The notes: generated by a model not told the origin, from the sequence alone. A stretch of DNA of 13,827 nt from Flavobacteriaceae bacterium UBA5079 (GCA_002414705.1 DIAL01000155.1:1-13827), one strand, 5' to 3'; counted from the stretch's first letter, positions 1-7,238 are shown. Numbers and translations are program-made.

Positions 1-75
1 AGCAGGCAAGAGTATTGTCCATACTAAAAGTACAGTAAATCCTTTAAAAATGATATGTTTCTTAAATTCTTGCAC
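1..75 (-). CDS. Partial 5' end of a membrane or exported protein
   Basis: An open minus-strand frame starts at GTG (75-73) and stays open for 25 codons to the left edge. It reads (M)QEFKKHIIFKGFTVLLVW then TILLPA: a short basic start followed by a hydrophobic run, as in a signal anchor or first membrane helix. The GTG shares one base with the TAG stop of the upstream gene (TAGTG), an arrangement typical of translational coupling. No in-frame ATG occurs nearby on either side of the GTG within the window. Only the N-terminus is visible, so the family cannot be named. The uncommon GTG start and the short length keep confidence moderate. If real, it is the downstream partner of the four-helix membrane protein encoded at 75-569. 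Confidence 0.5.
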   Translation of the reverse strand, partial: MQEFKKHIIFKGFTVLLVWTILLPA

Positions 76-569
76 TAATCTAAAAATCGTTTTAAACCGA
101 AGCGTTTGAGCATTTTCTTTTCAAATTCCCAGAAAAACTTAAACTGCCCAAATAGCCAGCCATAAGTAACCAATAGAATTTGATAAAAAATAAGTCCAAT
201 TATAATGAATAAAATCCAGTATATAGCAGGATTTAAGTTTTCTTTAGTAATTCCAATAAACTTAATGAGTGGTCTTCCAACAAATAAAGACGAACTTCCT
301 GTAATTGCAAAAACTATAAAAATGCGAATTAATTCCCATTTATAGTTAACTACCCAACGATTTTCCAGCTTTGTAAAAATCCAAAGTGTTAGTTTTAACA
401 AGACTATAAATAATACACTTGTGGCTATCAGTTGTATAATTATATTTTCTAAAAAAGGAAAAAGTGATGCCAATCTAAAACATGAATATAAGAGACCAAC
501 AAGTCCTAGAACTGGAAATAATAGCTGCCAGTTTTGTTGAATTTCCCATGTTTCTTTGAATTTTTTCAT
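75..569 (-). CDS. Four-helix membrane protein, DUF6787-like, with internal duplication
   Basis: A 164-residue integral membrane protein of unknown function. Hydrophobic segments fall at about residues 16-33, 44-66, 82-99 and 113-136. The C-terminal part carries FAITGSSS (87-94), FIGITKENL (104-112) and FGQFKFFWEFEKKMLKR (140-156), which I recognise from memory as a small flavobacterial family (DUF6787). The protein looks duplicated: W8 and W14, followed by QLLF, match W72 and W78, followed by ELIRIF, with the same six-residue Trp spacing ahead of a helix in each half. A strong TATATTTG element sits just upstream, between this gene and the lipoprotein gene before it (26 nt gap), so it can be transcribed on its own. 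Its stop overlaps the GTG of the next gene. The gene call is firm; the family name is from memory. Confidence 0.85.
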   Translation of the reverse strand: MKKFKETWEIQQNWQLLFPVLGLVGLLYSCFRLASLFPFLENIIIQLIATSVLFIVLLKLTLWIFTKLENRWVVNYKWELIRIFIVFAITGSSSLFVGRPLIKFIGITKENLNPAIYWILFIIIGLIFYQILLVTYGWLFGQFKFFWEFEKKMLKRFGLKRFLD

Positions 570-585
570 ACCGCAAATTTGGGTG

Positions 586-593
586 CAAATATA
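586..593 (-). promoter_or_regulatory. Bacteroidota -7 promoter element TATATTTG
   Basis: Read on the minus strand this is TATATTTGCACC, an exact match to the Bacteroidota primary-sigma -7 consensus TAnnTTTG. It lies 16 nt before the ATG at 569, giving a leader of about 10 nt. The -33 position shows only a weak TTCG. It would drive the four-helix membrane protein independently of the lipoprotein gene upstream. Confidence 0.6.
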
Positions 594-595
594 CC

Positions 596-1024
596 TTAAA
601 ATTGAGGATTATGCGAAGATAATTTCTGTTTAAACTTCTCTTGAAAGAATACAAAGTAGTGATAGAGTAAATAATTAACCTCAAAGCCGTAATCTATTCC
701 TTGTTGATAATTTATAGGCATTTCATAAAGATCATGGTTAAAACGAGAGGAAACCACACGATTATTCCATTCCGTGACATATTGGATATTTCTTGTTTCT
801 AAGAAGGGCTGTGAATAAAAAGTTCTTGGTCTAGCACGTCTAGCCATCCAAGCTTCAAATCCGACTTCAATAATAATAACTTCGTATTCTAATTCATCGT
901 TAACAAGCTTAATAGTGTCCTTAGTTTCTGTAGTTACAAATTCAAAATCCGTTATCACAGTTTTAGGCGGTTTACAACTGGTTAATAAACAGATTATAAG
1001 CACTATACCATAAAGAGATTTCAT
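596..1024 (-). CDS. Small lipoprotein, DUF6146-like
   Basis: A 142-residue predicted lipoprotein. Residues 1-16 are a signal peptide, ending in the lipobox L14-T15-S16-C17, so C17 should be lipidated. The residues after it (KPPKT) do not match the acidic surface-export signal known in Bacteroidota, so a periplasm-facing location is more likely. The mature part contains a Tyr/Phe/Trp-rich core: VGFEAWM (54-60), QYVTEWNNRV (81-90), DLYEMPINY (98-106), IDYGFEVNYLLYHYF (110-124). I associate this pattern with the flavobacterial family DUF6146, from memory. No enzymatic residues are recognisable. It is separated from the DUF937 gene upstream by a strong terminator, so it is the first gene of the leftmost transcription unit. 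Confidence 0.85.
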   Translation of the reverse strand: MKSLYGIVLIICLLTSCKPPKTVITDFEFVTTETKDTIKLVNDELEYEVIIIEVGFEAWMARRARPRTFYSQPFLETRNIQYVTEWNNRVVSSRFNHDLYEMPINYQQGIDYGFEVNYLLYHYFVFFQEKFKQKLSSHNPQF

Positions 1025-1090
1025 AATACAACTTTTCTTAAAAATACGAAATAGTAAATGAGTTTCATAACATTATAAAGCTTTTAACAA

Positions 1091-1118
1091 AAAAGTCAGA
1101 CTTTGAAGTCTGACTTTT
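1091..1118 (-). terminator. Strong bidirectional hairpin terminator
   Basis: A perfect 13-bp inverted repeat (AAAAGTCAGACTT at 1091-1103 against AAGTCTGACTTTT at 1106-1118) forms a tight hairpin. On the minus strand the stem runs directly into TTTTTTGTT, an intrinsic terminator 22 nt after the DUF937 stop codon. It has a T-run on the plus strand too, but no plus-strand gene reaches it. Confidence 0.9.
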
Positions 1119-1139
1119 ATTATACAGTAAATGTAAAAT

Positions 1140-1778
1140 CTATTTCCCAAAAAAACTGCCTAGCAATCCGCCAAGACCGCCTTTCTTTTTTCCGCTATTT
1201 AAAACCATATCTGCGACATCATCAATAATACTTCCATCACCATCAGCATCTAAAATAGATTCTAAAAAGCTTTGTTCTTGTTGTGGTGAGTTGCCTCCTA
1301 ATAAGCCACCAAGCATGCTTTCAATACCTGAAGAATTACTAACATTTTGTTCTCGGGATTGTTTCCCTAAAACACCCATCAGGATTGGTGCTGCCATTTT
1401 AAGAATTTGAGTTACAGAACCTGAATCAATTCCAGCTCTAGCACCAATTGCATTTTCTACATTAGCCTTTTTACTTCCTAATACATGATTTAAAATTTTG
1501 TCGCCATCATTTACAAAAGCATCATCAACACCTCCAGAAAAAAGTCCGCCAAGGTTATCTAATATGCTTCCATCATGATTTCCATTACTTAATGCACCCA
1601 TTAATCCGTCTGCACCTTGAGGTGAAGCAGCATTACGTTTTATAGCTTGCATAAGTACTGGTAATGCCATAGTTAAAACGTCCTGTGTTTTGCTTTCAGA
1701 CTGATTTGATTGTCCTGCAACTCCACTTATAATGGTTTTGCCCATGTCACTATTTAATAAATCTAAAATTCCTGCCAT
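1140..1778 (-). CDS. DUF937 family protein with calcium-loop-like motif
   Basis: A 212-residue DUF937-type protein of unknown function, recognised by its N-terminus (MAGILDLLNSDMGKTIISG) and by alternating glycine-rich and helical stretches. The repeated unit LPVLMQAI (39-46) / APILMGVLGKQ (130-140) supports the family's internal repeat. A second repeat is DGSILDNLGG (69-78) and DGSIIDDVAD (181-190). The latter sits in D177-A-D179-G-D181-G-S183-x-x-D186-D187, which resembles an EF-hand or dockerin-type Ca2+ loop. The C-terminus is Gly/Lys/Phe-rich (GLGGLLGSFFGK). There is no signal peptide. It is the last gene of the serine block, 53 nt after serA, and is followed by the terminator at 1091-1118. 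A link to serine synthesis is only positional. Confidence 0.9.
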   Translation of the reverse strand: MAGILDLLNSDMGKTIISGVAGQSNQSESKTQDVLTMALPVLMQAIKRNAASPQGADGLMGALSNGNHDGSILDNLGGLFSGGVDDAFVNDGDKILNHVLGSKKANVENAIGARAGIDSGSVTQILKMAAPILMGVLGKQSREQNVSNSSGIESMLGGLLGGNSPQQEQSFLESILDADGDGSIIDDVADMVLNSGKKKGGLGGLLGSFFGK

Positions 1779-1797
1779 GCCTTTTTATATTTTAAGC

Positions 1798-1828
1798 TTT
1801 AAAGTTTCAAGGTACTAAAAACTTTAAA
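1798..1828. repeat. 10-bp AT-rich inverted repeat between serA and the DUF937 gene
   Basis: TTTAAAGTTT (1798-1807) and AAACTTTAAA (1819-1828) are perfect reverse complements around an 11-nt spacer. They fill most of the 53-nt gap between the serA stop and the DUF937 start. The stem has only two GC pairs, and no T-run follows it on the minus strand, so it is not a convincing terminator. It could be a weak mRNA hairpin or a chance AT-rich palindrome. Confidence 0.4.
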
Positions 1829-1831
1829 TAC

Positions 1832-2794
1832 TTATTGTTTTTCAGCCTTTAATATGCTGATAATCTGTGAGGCAAGTTCTGTTCCAATTCTATCTTGAGC
1901 TTCATTTGTTGCTGCACCAATATGTGGCGTTAATGAAATTCGACCATTCATTAATATTTGTACTGCTGGAGTTGGTTCTTCTTCAAATGTATCTAATCCT
2001 GCAAAAGCTACTTTGCCAGATTCTAATGCTTTTACTAATGCTACTTCATCAACAACACCACCACGTGCAGCGTTAATAATACCAACACCATCTTTCATCA
2101 TGTTGAATTCTTTCTCACCAATTACATACTCTTTTTGTGCTGGTACATGAAGCGAAATAAAATCTGCTTGTTTTAAAATTTCTTTCGTTGGCTCTGTTTC
2201 AATTTCAACGTTTATAAATTGACCATTGTAAAACTCAACTTTAATATCAGCTTTCCCAACATACTTGTCGCTAGCAATAACTTTCATGCCTATACCAAGT
2301 CCTATTTTGGCAACCTCACGGCCAATACGACCAAATCCAATAATACCTAATGTTTTACCACGAAGCTCAACACCTTTAGCATAGTTTTTCTTTAATGATT
2401 TAAATTGAGAATCACCATCCAAAGGCATATTACGGTTAGAGTCATGTAAAAAACGAACACCTCCAAATAAATGTGCAAACACAAGCTCGGCAACGGATTG
2501 TGAGGAGGCTGCAGGCGTATTTATAACATGAATATTTTTACTACGTGCATACTCCACATCAATATTATCCATACCAACACCACCACGACCAATAATTTTA
2601 ATTGTCGGACAGCTATCAATTAAATCTTTTCGAACTGTTGTTGCGCTTCTCACTAGTAACACAGCAATTTCATGTTGATTTATATAATTGGCTAATTGCT
2701 CTTGTGCAACTGTTGTGGTTAAAACCTCAAAACCAGCTTGTTCTAAAGTGTCAATTCCACTTTTTGAAATTCCATCGTTTGCTAATACTTTCAT
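1832..2794 (-). CDS. serA: D-3-phosphoglycerate dehydrogenase (short D-2-hydroxyacid dehydrogenase)
   Basis: A cytosolic NAD-dependent enzyme, most likely oxidising 3-phosphoglycerate to 3-phosphohydroxypyruvate, the first step of serine synthesis. The 320 residues cover only the catalytic and Rossmann domains. The nucleotide-binding motif is G153-F-G155-R-I-G158, with D176 at the position that selects NAD over NADP. The catalytic set is R244 (NAARGG), E273 (FEEEP) and H291 (TPHIGAAT). GRGGVGMDNID (69-79) is the usual substrate-domain motif. There is no C-terminal ACT or ASB domain, so feedback inhibition by serine through an ACT domain is not expected. It lies 80 nt after serC on the same strand, and that context decides the substrate; by sequence alone it could be another 2-hydroxyacid dehydrogenase. 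It starts at ATG 2794. Confidence 0.93.
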   Translation of the reverse strand: MKVLANDGISKSGIDTLEQAGFEVLTTTVAQEQLANYINQHEIAVLLVRSATTVRKDLIDSCPTIKIIGRGGVGMDNIDVEYARSKNIHVINTPAASSQSVAELVFAHLFGGVRFLHDSNRNMPLDGDSQFKSLKKNYAKGVELRGKTLGIIGFGRIGREVAKIGLGIGMKVIASDKYVGKADIKVEFYNGQFINVEIETEPTKEILKQADFISLHVPAQKEYVIGEKEFNMMKDGVGIINAARGGVVDEVALVKALESGKVAFAGLDTFEEEPTPAVQILMNGRISLTPHIGAATNEAQDRIGTELASQIISILKAEKQ

Positions 2795-2863
2795 TGAAAA
2801 ATGTTTTTATTCTCTATGATAATGAGAATATTTTTATAAATATGATTGTTTTTATTTTTCTGC

Positions 2864-2871
2864 TAAAGATA
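2864..2871 (-). promoter_or_regulatory. Possible internal promoter before serA
   Basis: On the minus strand, TATCTTTAGC lies a few bases after the serC stop. It matches the -7 consensus TAnnTTTG at seven of eight positions, with a weak ATTG about 18 nt upstream. It could give serA extra transcription independent of serC, with a leader of about 60 nt. This is weak evidence. Confidence 0.25.
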
Positions 2872-2874
2872 CGG

Positions 2875-3936
2875 TTACGCTTTACGTTCCAATTCACTCA
2901 TAATATCAACCAAAACGCCAACGCTATCTAGCGGTAAAGCATTGTACATAGATGCGCGATATCCACCAACACTTCTGTGACCATTTAATCCGTTTATGCC
3001 TTCTTCTTTTAGCATGGTTTCAAAGGTTTCTTTTAAGTCTTCGTTGGTTAAATTGAAGGTTGCATTCATTTTAGAACGATCTTCTTTCATAGCATAACCT
3101 TTGAATAATGGGTTTAAATCAATTTCACTATATATAAGTTGTGCTTTTTTGTTGTTTTCTTTTTCTATAGCTGAAATACCTCCTAAATTTTTAAGCCATT
3201 CCATAGTTAACATGGACGTATATACAGCAAAAACAGGAGGTGTGTTATACATGCTGCTTTTACTAATATGTACTTTATAATCCATCATAGAAGGAATTTT
3301 CCGAGATACTTTTCCTAAAATATCCTCACGAACCACTACTAAAGTTGTGCCAGCTGGACCCATATTTTTTTGTGCACCTGCGTAAATTAAATCGAATTTT
3401 GTGAAATCTAATTCACGCGAAAAAATATCGCTACTCATATCACAAACCATGGGTATATCGCAATCTGGGAAGGATTTCATTTGTGTTCCAAAAATCGTAT
3501 TATTGGATGTGCAATGAAAATAATCGTAATCCGAAGGAATATCGTATCCTTTGGGTATAAAATTAAAGTTAGCATCTTTAGAAGAAGCAACTTCATAGAC
3601 ATCGTCATAAATACGTGCTTCTTGAATAGCTTTATCACTCCATGTACCCGTATTTAAATAACCAGCGCGTTTCTCCAATAAATTTAACGCAACCATTAAA
3701 AATTGGGTACTTGCGCCACCTTGCAAAAATAATGCTTTATAACCTTTACCTTCTAAACCTAGTAATTCTAAAGCTAAAGCGCGTGCATTTTCCATAACAT
3801 CCACAAAGGGTTTGCTTCTGTGTGAAATTTCAATTAATGATAAACCATTATCAAAATCTAAAATGGCTTCAGATGCTTTTAGCATCACTTCTTTTGGTAA
3901 TATGCATGGTCCTGCACTAAAGTTATGTTTTTTCAT
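2875..3936 (-). CDS. serC: Phosphoserine aminotransferase
   Basis: A PLP-dependent class V aminotransferase that converts 3-phosphohydroxypyruvate plus glutamate to O-phosphoserine and 2-oxoglutarate. Family members may also act on the 4-phosphohydroxythreonine intermediate of vitamin B6 synthesis. The 353-residue length is usual. The start MKKHNFSAGPCILP is the typical N-terminus. Further motifs are SHRSKPF (38-44), FLQGGAST (70-77), CDMSSDI (165-171), the PLP lysine K190 in AGAQKNMGPAG, and the C-terminal NGHRSVGGYRASMYNA (318-333), which helps bind the substrate phosphate. It lies between the acyl-CoA reductase gene (132 nt upstream) and serA (80 nt downstream), all on one strand. A CACCTTTG element upstream suggests its own promoter. 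Confidence 0.97.
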   Translation of the reverse strand: MKKHNFSAGPCILPKEVMLKASEAILDFDNGLSLIEISHRSKPFVDVMENARALALELLGLEGKGYKALFLQGGASTQFLMVALNLLEKRAGYLNTGTWSDKAIQEARIYDDVYEVASSKDANFNFIPKGYDIPSDYDYFHCTSNNTIFGTQMKSFPDCDIPMVCDMSSDIFSRELDFTKFDLIYAGAQKNMGPAGTTLVVVREDILGKVSRKIPSMMDYKVHISKSSMYNTPPVFAVYTSMLTMEWLKNLGGISAIEKENNKKAQLIYSEIDLNPLFKGYAMKEDRSKMNATFNLTNEDLKETFETMLKEEGINGLNGHRSVGGYRASMYNALPLDSVGVLVDIMSELERKA

Positions 3937-4019
3937 GGAAAATATAGTTTGTTATTTCCGCGTATTACCTTAAGTGTTTCAAAAGGAAGTTGGAAATTAT
4001 TTTAATATGTGATTACCTA

Positions 4020-4027
4020 CAAAGGTG
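4020..4027 (-). promoter_or_regulatory. Probable -7 element for serC
   Basis: The minus strand reads TTTAGCACCTTTGTAGG. CACCTTTG matches TAnnTTTG at seven of eight positions and resembles common flavobacterial promoters. It lies in the 132-nt gap before serC and would give a leader of about 75 nt. No clear -33 element is visible. The short arms ATTACCT (4012-4018) and AGGTAAT (4048-4054) flank it as a 7-bp inverted repeat. Confidence 0.4.
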
Positions 4028-4068
4028 CTAAATTATTATAAAATAGCAGGTAATTAATGAATAACTTA

Positions 4069-5130
4069 TCAACTAATTTTTAACAAAAAATCAATGGTAT
4101 CTACATTATCTGCATAATCCCAAAGTTGCGGATTTTGCGTTTGTCCGAAAGGTATTTCAGTATCTAACAAGCCTTTGGAAACAATACATTGAATTTTATC
4201 TGAATCAGCTTCTAGCTTGTCTTTCAAAGCTTCGGAATTTTCATAATATTCATAAAAAACAGTTGCAATTGGCGACGCATAGCTACTATCTTCCTTAATC
4301 ATTAAGAAGCCATTTTCTAACATATCAAATTCACTCATTAAATAAACCGCTTTATTATAATCGTAGTTGTTAGCGTATTTGTTTTGGTGAATTATAGGAT
4401 GCCATTTATACATGGCTTGGAAGAAATTCTGAAAATCATAATCTTTTGGTACCAACATTTTGGATACATTTCGGCAGCCTAAACCGTAGTATCTAAAAAT
4501 ATCTTCAGAAAGCGCTTCTAGTTCGGTTTCAGTTTCTTGTCCTGTTAAAACAGCTAATGAGTTTCTGTTTTTCCTAATTATGGATGGCTTTCCTTTAAAA
4601 TAATACTCAAAGTAACGAGCCGTATTATCGCTTCCTGTGGCTATTACGGCATCAAAATCAGCAAGCTTATCTACAGTAAACGTTATTTTTCCTTTAAAAT
4701 CAGGTTCAACAGTTTCTAAATATTTAGCTAAAAAAGGTAACAGGTGTTTGTCGTTACTAGATTGTTTCACAACAACATCATGTCCAGAAATTAAAACCGA
4801 TAAAAAATCATGAAAACCCACTAACGGAATATTTCCAGCCATGATTATGGCTACTTTTTTGGATTTTAAATTATTAAAGTTATAGTTTATAATCCATGAA
4901 TTAATACTGCTTTCTGTCAGTGATTTAGACCATCCATTAAAAGCGAAAATCAAATTTTCCTTTGTAAACCAAGCGTTGTGTTCTTGAGCTATTTTTATTT
5001 GATGTTTAAAGCCATCAAAAAACAAATCGCTATGTAAAATTGCGTTATTTTCTTTGAAAGGATCTTCTGAAAATTGCTTTAAAAATTTCCCTAATTCAAC
5101 AAACGCATTAATTCTTTGTCGTAAATCCAT
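4069..5130 (-). CDS. Acyl-CoA reductase (LuxC-like, aldehyde-dehydrogenase fold)
   Basis: A 353-residue member of the LuxC/acyl-CoA reductase family, which reduces acyl-CoA (or another acyl thioester) to the aldehyde with NADPH through a cysteine thioester. The likely nucleophile is C219 in RYYGLGCRNVSK. Other family landmarks are VAIIMAGNIPLVGFHDF (93-109), LISGHDVVVKQSSND (113-127) and ATGSDNTARYFEYYF (164-178). The frame opens further up at ATG 5187, but the family's usual start (MDLRQRINAFVELGKF) fits ATG 5130, and a promoter at 5175-5205 lies inside the extension, so 5130 is chosen. No luxA/B/D/E partners are present. Its position before serC and serA recurs, from memory, in related genomes, but its natural substrate is unknown. 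A specialised aldehyde dehydrogenase activity is the main alternative. Confidence 0.88.
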   Translation of the reverse strand: MDLRQRINAFVELGKFLKQFSEDPFKENNAILHSDLFFDGFKHQIKIAQEHNAWFTKENLIFAFNGWSKSLTESSINSWIINYNFNNLKSKKVAIIMAGNIPLVGFHDFLSVLISGHDVVVKQSSNDKHLLPFLAKYLETVEPDFKGKITFTVDKLADFDAVIATGSDNTARYFEYYFKGKPSIIRKNRNSLAVLTGQETETELEALSEDIFRYYGLGCRNVSKMLVPKDYDFQNFFQAMYKWHPIIHQNKYANNYDYNKAVYLMSEFDMLENGFLMIKEDSSYASPIATVFYEYYENSEALKDKLEADSDKIQCIVSKGLLDTEIPFGQTQNPQLWDYADNVDTIDFLLKIS

Positions 5131-5174
5131 GTATGATTTGGTTATGAATGGTTTTGGCTTTATTTTTGCAAATG

Positions 5175-5205
5175 CAAATTTACACAAAGCAAACGAGCAA
5201 CAAAA
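5175..5205 (-). promoter_or_regulatory. Bacteroidota promoter for acyl-CoA reductase and serine block
   Basis: On the minus strand, TTTTG (5205-5201) is followed, 18 nt later, by TAAATTTG (5182-5175). This is a full match to the TTTG / TAnnTTTG primary-sigma pattern with normal spacing. Transcription should start near 5168, leaving a leader of about 38 nt before ATG 5130. It also rules against the alternative start at 5187, which would lie upstream of the transcription start. Confidence 0.65.
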
Positions 5206-5215
5206 GGTTTTAATT

Positions 5216-5228
5216 CACATTTGAAATG
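5216..5228. promoter_or_regulatory. Operator-like palindrome and possible ferredoxin -7 element
   Basis: CATTTGAAATG (5218-5228) is a perfect 11-nt palindrome around one central base in the divergent intergenic region. It overlaps CACATTTG (5216-5223), a seven-of-eight match to TAnnTTTG on the plus strand that could serve the ferredoxin gene. There is no clear -33 element. A regulator binding here would sit close to both divergent promoters, but this is inference. Confidence 0.25.
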
Positions 5229-5229
5229 A

Positions 5230-5631
<402 letters not shown>

Positions 5632-5682
5632 ATTTATAGCTAATAATGAAAATTCAATAATTAGGCAAGTCCTTTTATGAAG

Positions 5683-5713
5683 AAAACCTCAAGTTGATGC
5701 TTGAGGTTTTTTG
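5683..5713 (+). terminator. Intrinsic terminator after the ferredoxin gene
   Basis: AAAACCTCAAG (5683-5693) pairs perfectly over 11 bp with CTTGAGGTTTT (5700-5710) around a 6-nt loop. The stem runs into TTTTTTG on the plus strand. It lies about 50 nt after the ferredoxin stop codon. Confidence 0.9.
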
Positions 5714-5792
5714 TTTTGAAAACGTTGTATTTTTTGAATTTTAGAGTGGAAACAATTTTCAAAACCCTATTCCATTTAAACAAGTAATTAGT

Positions 5793-5800
5793 TACCTTTG
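5793..5800 (+). promoter_or_regulatory. Bacteroidota -7 promoter element for ychF
   Basis: TACCTTTG is an exact match to TAnnTTTG and sits 82 nt before the ychF ATG. The expected start is near 5807, leaving a leader of about 75 nt that contains the palindromic hairpin at 5856-5875. The -33 region is poor (CCATTTA). Confidence 0.55.
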
Positions 5801-5855
5801 CGGCTGCTTAACTAAAAGTGAAAGCAGTAAAAAATAAGTACAACTTTAAAAAGAG

Positions 5856-5875
5856 ATTCCTGCTTTCGCAGGAAT
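5856..5875 (+). repeat. Palindromic hairpin (REP-like) in the ychF leader
   Basis: ATTCCTGC (5856-5863) and GCAGGAAT (5868-5875) form a perfect 8-bp stem with a TTTC loop. The stem ends 7 nt before the ychF ATG. It is GC-richer than its surroundings. Sequences of the form GATTCCTGC-loop-GCAGGAATG are, from memory, common dispersed palindromes in flavobacterial and other genomes. It would fold within the ribosome-entry region of the ychF mRNA. With no T-run after it, it is not a terminator. Confidence 0.7.
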
Positions 5876-5882
5876 GTGAGAT

Positions 5883-6977
5883 ATGAAAGCAGGCATCGTA
5901 GGATTACCAAACGTAGGAAAATCAACTTTATTTAATTGTTTATCTAATGCTAAAGCGCAAAGTGCCAACTTTCCGTTTTGTACCATAGAGCCTAATATTG
6001 GTGTTGTAAATGTACCAGACCCAAGACTTCAAAAATTAGAGTCGTTAGTAAATCCAGAGCGTGTTTTACCTGCAACTGTGGAAATTGTAGATATTGCAGG
6101 TTTGGTAAAAGGAGCAAGTAAAGGTGAAGGTCTTGGAAATCAATTCCTAGCAAATATTCGTGAAACGGATGCTATTTTGCATGTGTTACGTTGTTTTGAT
6201 AACGATAATATTATTCATGTTGATGGTAATGTGAATCCTATTCGCGATAAAGAAACCATAGATATGGAGTTGCAGTTGAAAGATTTAGAGACCGTAGATA
6301 AAAAATTAGAAAAGGTTAAGCGTGCTGCCAAAACAGGCAATAAAGACGCGCAGAAAGAAGAAGCTGTTTTGTTGAGAATAAAAGCAGGTTTGGAAGCTGG
6401 TATATCGGTTCGTGCGTTGGAATTTTCGGATGAAGAAGATATTGATTTCGTAAAACCAAGTCAATTTATTACAGATAAACCCGTTATGTATGTTTGTAAT
6501 GTAGACGAAGGCTCTGCCAATACAGGTAACGCGTATGTTGAAAAAGTTCGCGAAGCTGTAAAAGATGAAAATGCAGAAGTTTTAGTGCTTGCTGTTGGAA
6601 CAGAAGCAGATATTAATGAGTTAGACGACTATGAAGAGCGCCAAATGTTCTTGGCAGATATAGGTTTAGAAGAACCAGGATCTGCTAAATTAATCCGTTC
6701 AGCTTACAAATTATTAAACCTACAAACCTATTTTACCGCAGGAGTTAAAGAAGTTCGTGCTTGGACTGTAGATGTTGGAGCAACAGCACCTCAAGCTGCA
6801 GGTGTTATTCATACCGATTTTGAAAAAGGCTTTATTCGTGCCGAAGTTATTGCTTATGATGATTATGTGCAATTTGGTACTGAAGCCAAAGTGAAAGAAG
6901 CAGGAAAAATGCGCGTAGAAGGCAAGAATTATATCGTTAAAGATGGCGATGTCATGCACTTCTTGTTTAATGTATAA
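5883..6977 (+). CDS. ychF: Ribosome-associated P-loop ATPase YchF (Obg family)
   Basis: A 364-residue, family-length member of the YchF/OLA1 branch of Obg GTPases, which binds ribosomes and usually prefers ATP. The P-loop is GLPNVGKS (7-14), switch II is D70-I-A-G73 within [19 protein letters not shown], and the base-recognition position carries N206-V-D-E209 instead of NKxD, consistent with the loss of GTP specificity in this subfamily. A helical region (about 122-180) follows, rich in Lys/Glu. The C-terminal TGS domain begins near 281 and ends in [12 protein letters not shown]. The start [15 protein letters not shown] is the family's normal N-terminus. It is a single-gene unit between its own promoter and the terminator at 7025-7059. 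The palindrome just before the start codon may affect translation. Confidence 0.97.
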   Translation: MKAGIVGLPNVGKSTLFNCLSNAKAQSANFPFCTIEPNIGVVNVPDPRLQKLESLVNPERVLPATVEIVDIAGLVKGASKGEGLGNQFLANIRETDAILHVLRCFDNDNIIHVDGNVNPIRDKETIDMELQLKDLETVDKKLEKVKRAAKTGNKDAQKEEAVLLRIKAGLEAGISVRALEFSDEEDIDFVKPSQFITDKPVMYVCNVDEGSANTGNAYVEKVREAVKDENAEVLVLAVGTEADINELDDYEERQMFLADIGLEEPGSAKLIRSAYKLLNLQTYFTAGVKEVRAWTVDVGATAPQAAGVIHTDFEKGFIRAEVIAYDDYVQFGTEAKVKEAGKMRVEGKNYIVKDGDVMHFLFNV

Positions 6978-7024
6978 AATTTAAAAGTTAACGTGAATTA
7001 GCGGTAAACTTATAATTTTAAATG

Positions 7025-7059
7025 AAAAAGGGATTTTCTTTATGAAGATCCTTTTTTTT
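7025..7059 (+). terminator. Intrinsic terminator after ychF
   Basis: An imperfect hairpin (AAAAAGG paired with CCTTTTT, extended by TTTT/GAAG with wobble pairs and one mismatch) is followed by TTTTTTTTATTTTG on the plus strand. It begins about 48 nt after the ychF stop and separates ychF from the parE operon. Confidence 0.75.
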
Positions 7060-7230
7060 ATTTTGAATTTTCAATTTAACTGTGTTTAGACGAACTTTAT
7101 TAAGGGCTTTTAATAATCAATAAATGGTATTTTGGATTTATCAAAACACCAGATTTCCCTGTGCTAACTTATTAAAAACTATTGTTAATTACTTTACAAA
7201 AGAGGGGTTTCATTTTTTGGTGCGAAACCT

Positions 7231-7238
7231 TATATTAG
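7231..7238 (+). promoter_or_regulatory. Possible promoter for parE operon
   Basis: TATATTAG, in the context TATATTAGCAACA, matches TAnnTTTG at seven of eight positions. A TTTC lies 19 nt upstream. A start near 7245 would leave a leader of about 20 nt before ATG 7265. This supports the shorter ParE start over the frame that opens at 7124. Confidence 0.4.

Noticed and set aside
1798..1828. Terminator between serA and the DUF937 gene
   Set aside because: The 10-bp inverted repeat has only two GC pairs and no T-run after it on the minus strand.
1867..2076. Plus-strand frame rich in Leu, His and Gln opposite serA
   Set aside because: Its composition is what the reverse complement of low-GC coding DNA gives; no motif is present and it lies wholly within serA.
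2602..2931. Plus-strand frame spanning the serA start and the serA-serC gap
   Set aside because: Antisense to serA and the serC end; Phe/Leu/Ile-rich by base composition only, with no convincing start.
4069..5130. Part of a lux bioluminescence operon
   Set aside because: Only the reductase family is shared; no luxA, luxB, luxD or luxE homologue is in the window and the neighbours are serine genes.
5131..5187. N-terminal extension of the acyl-CoA reductase from ATG 5187
   Set aside because: The extra 19 residues do not fit the usual family start, and the TAAATTTG promoter element overlaps this stretch, so it lies at or upstream of the transcription start.
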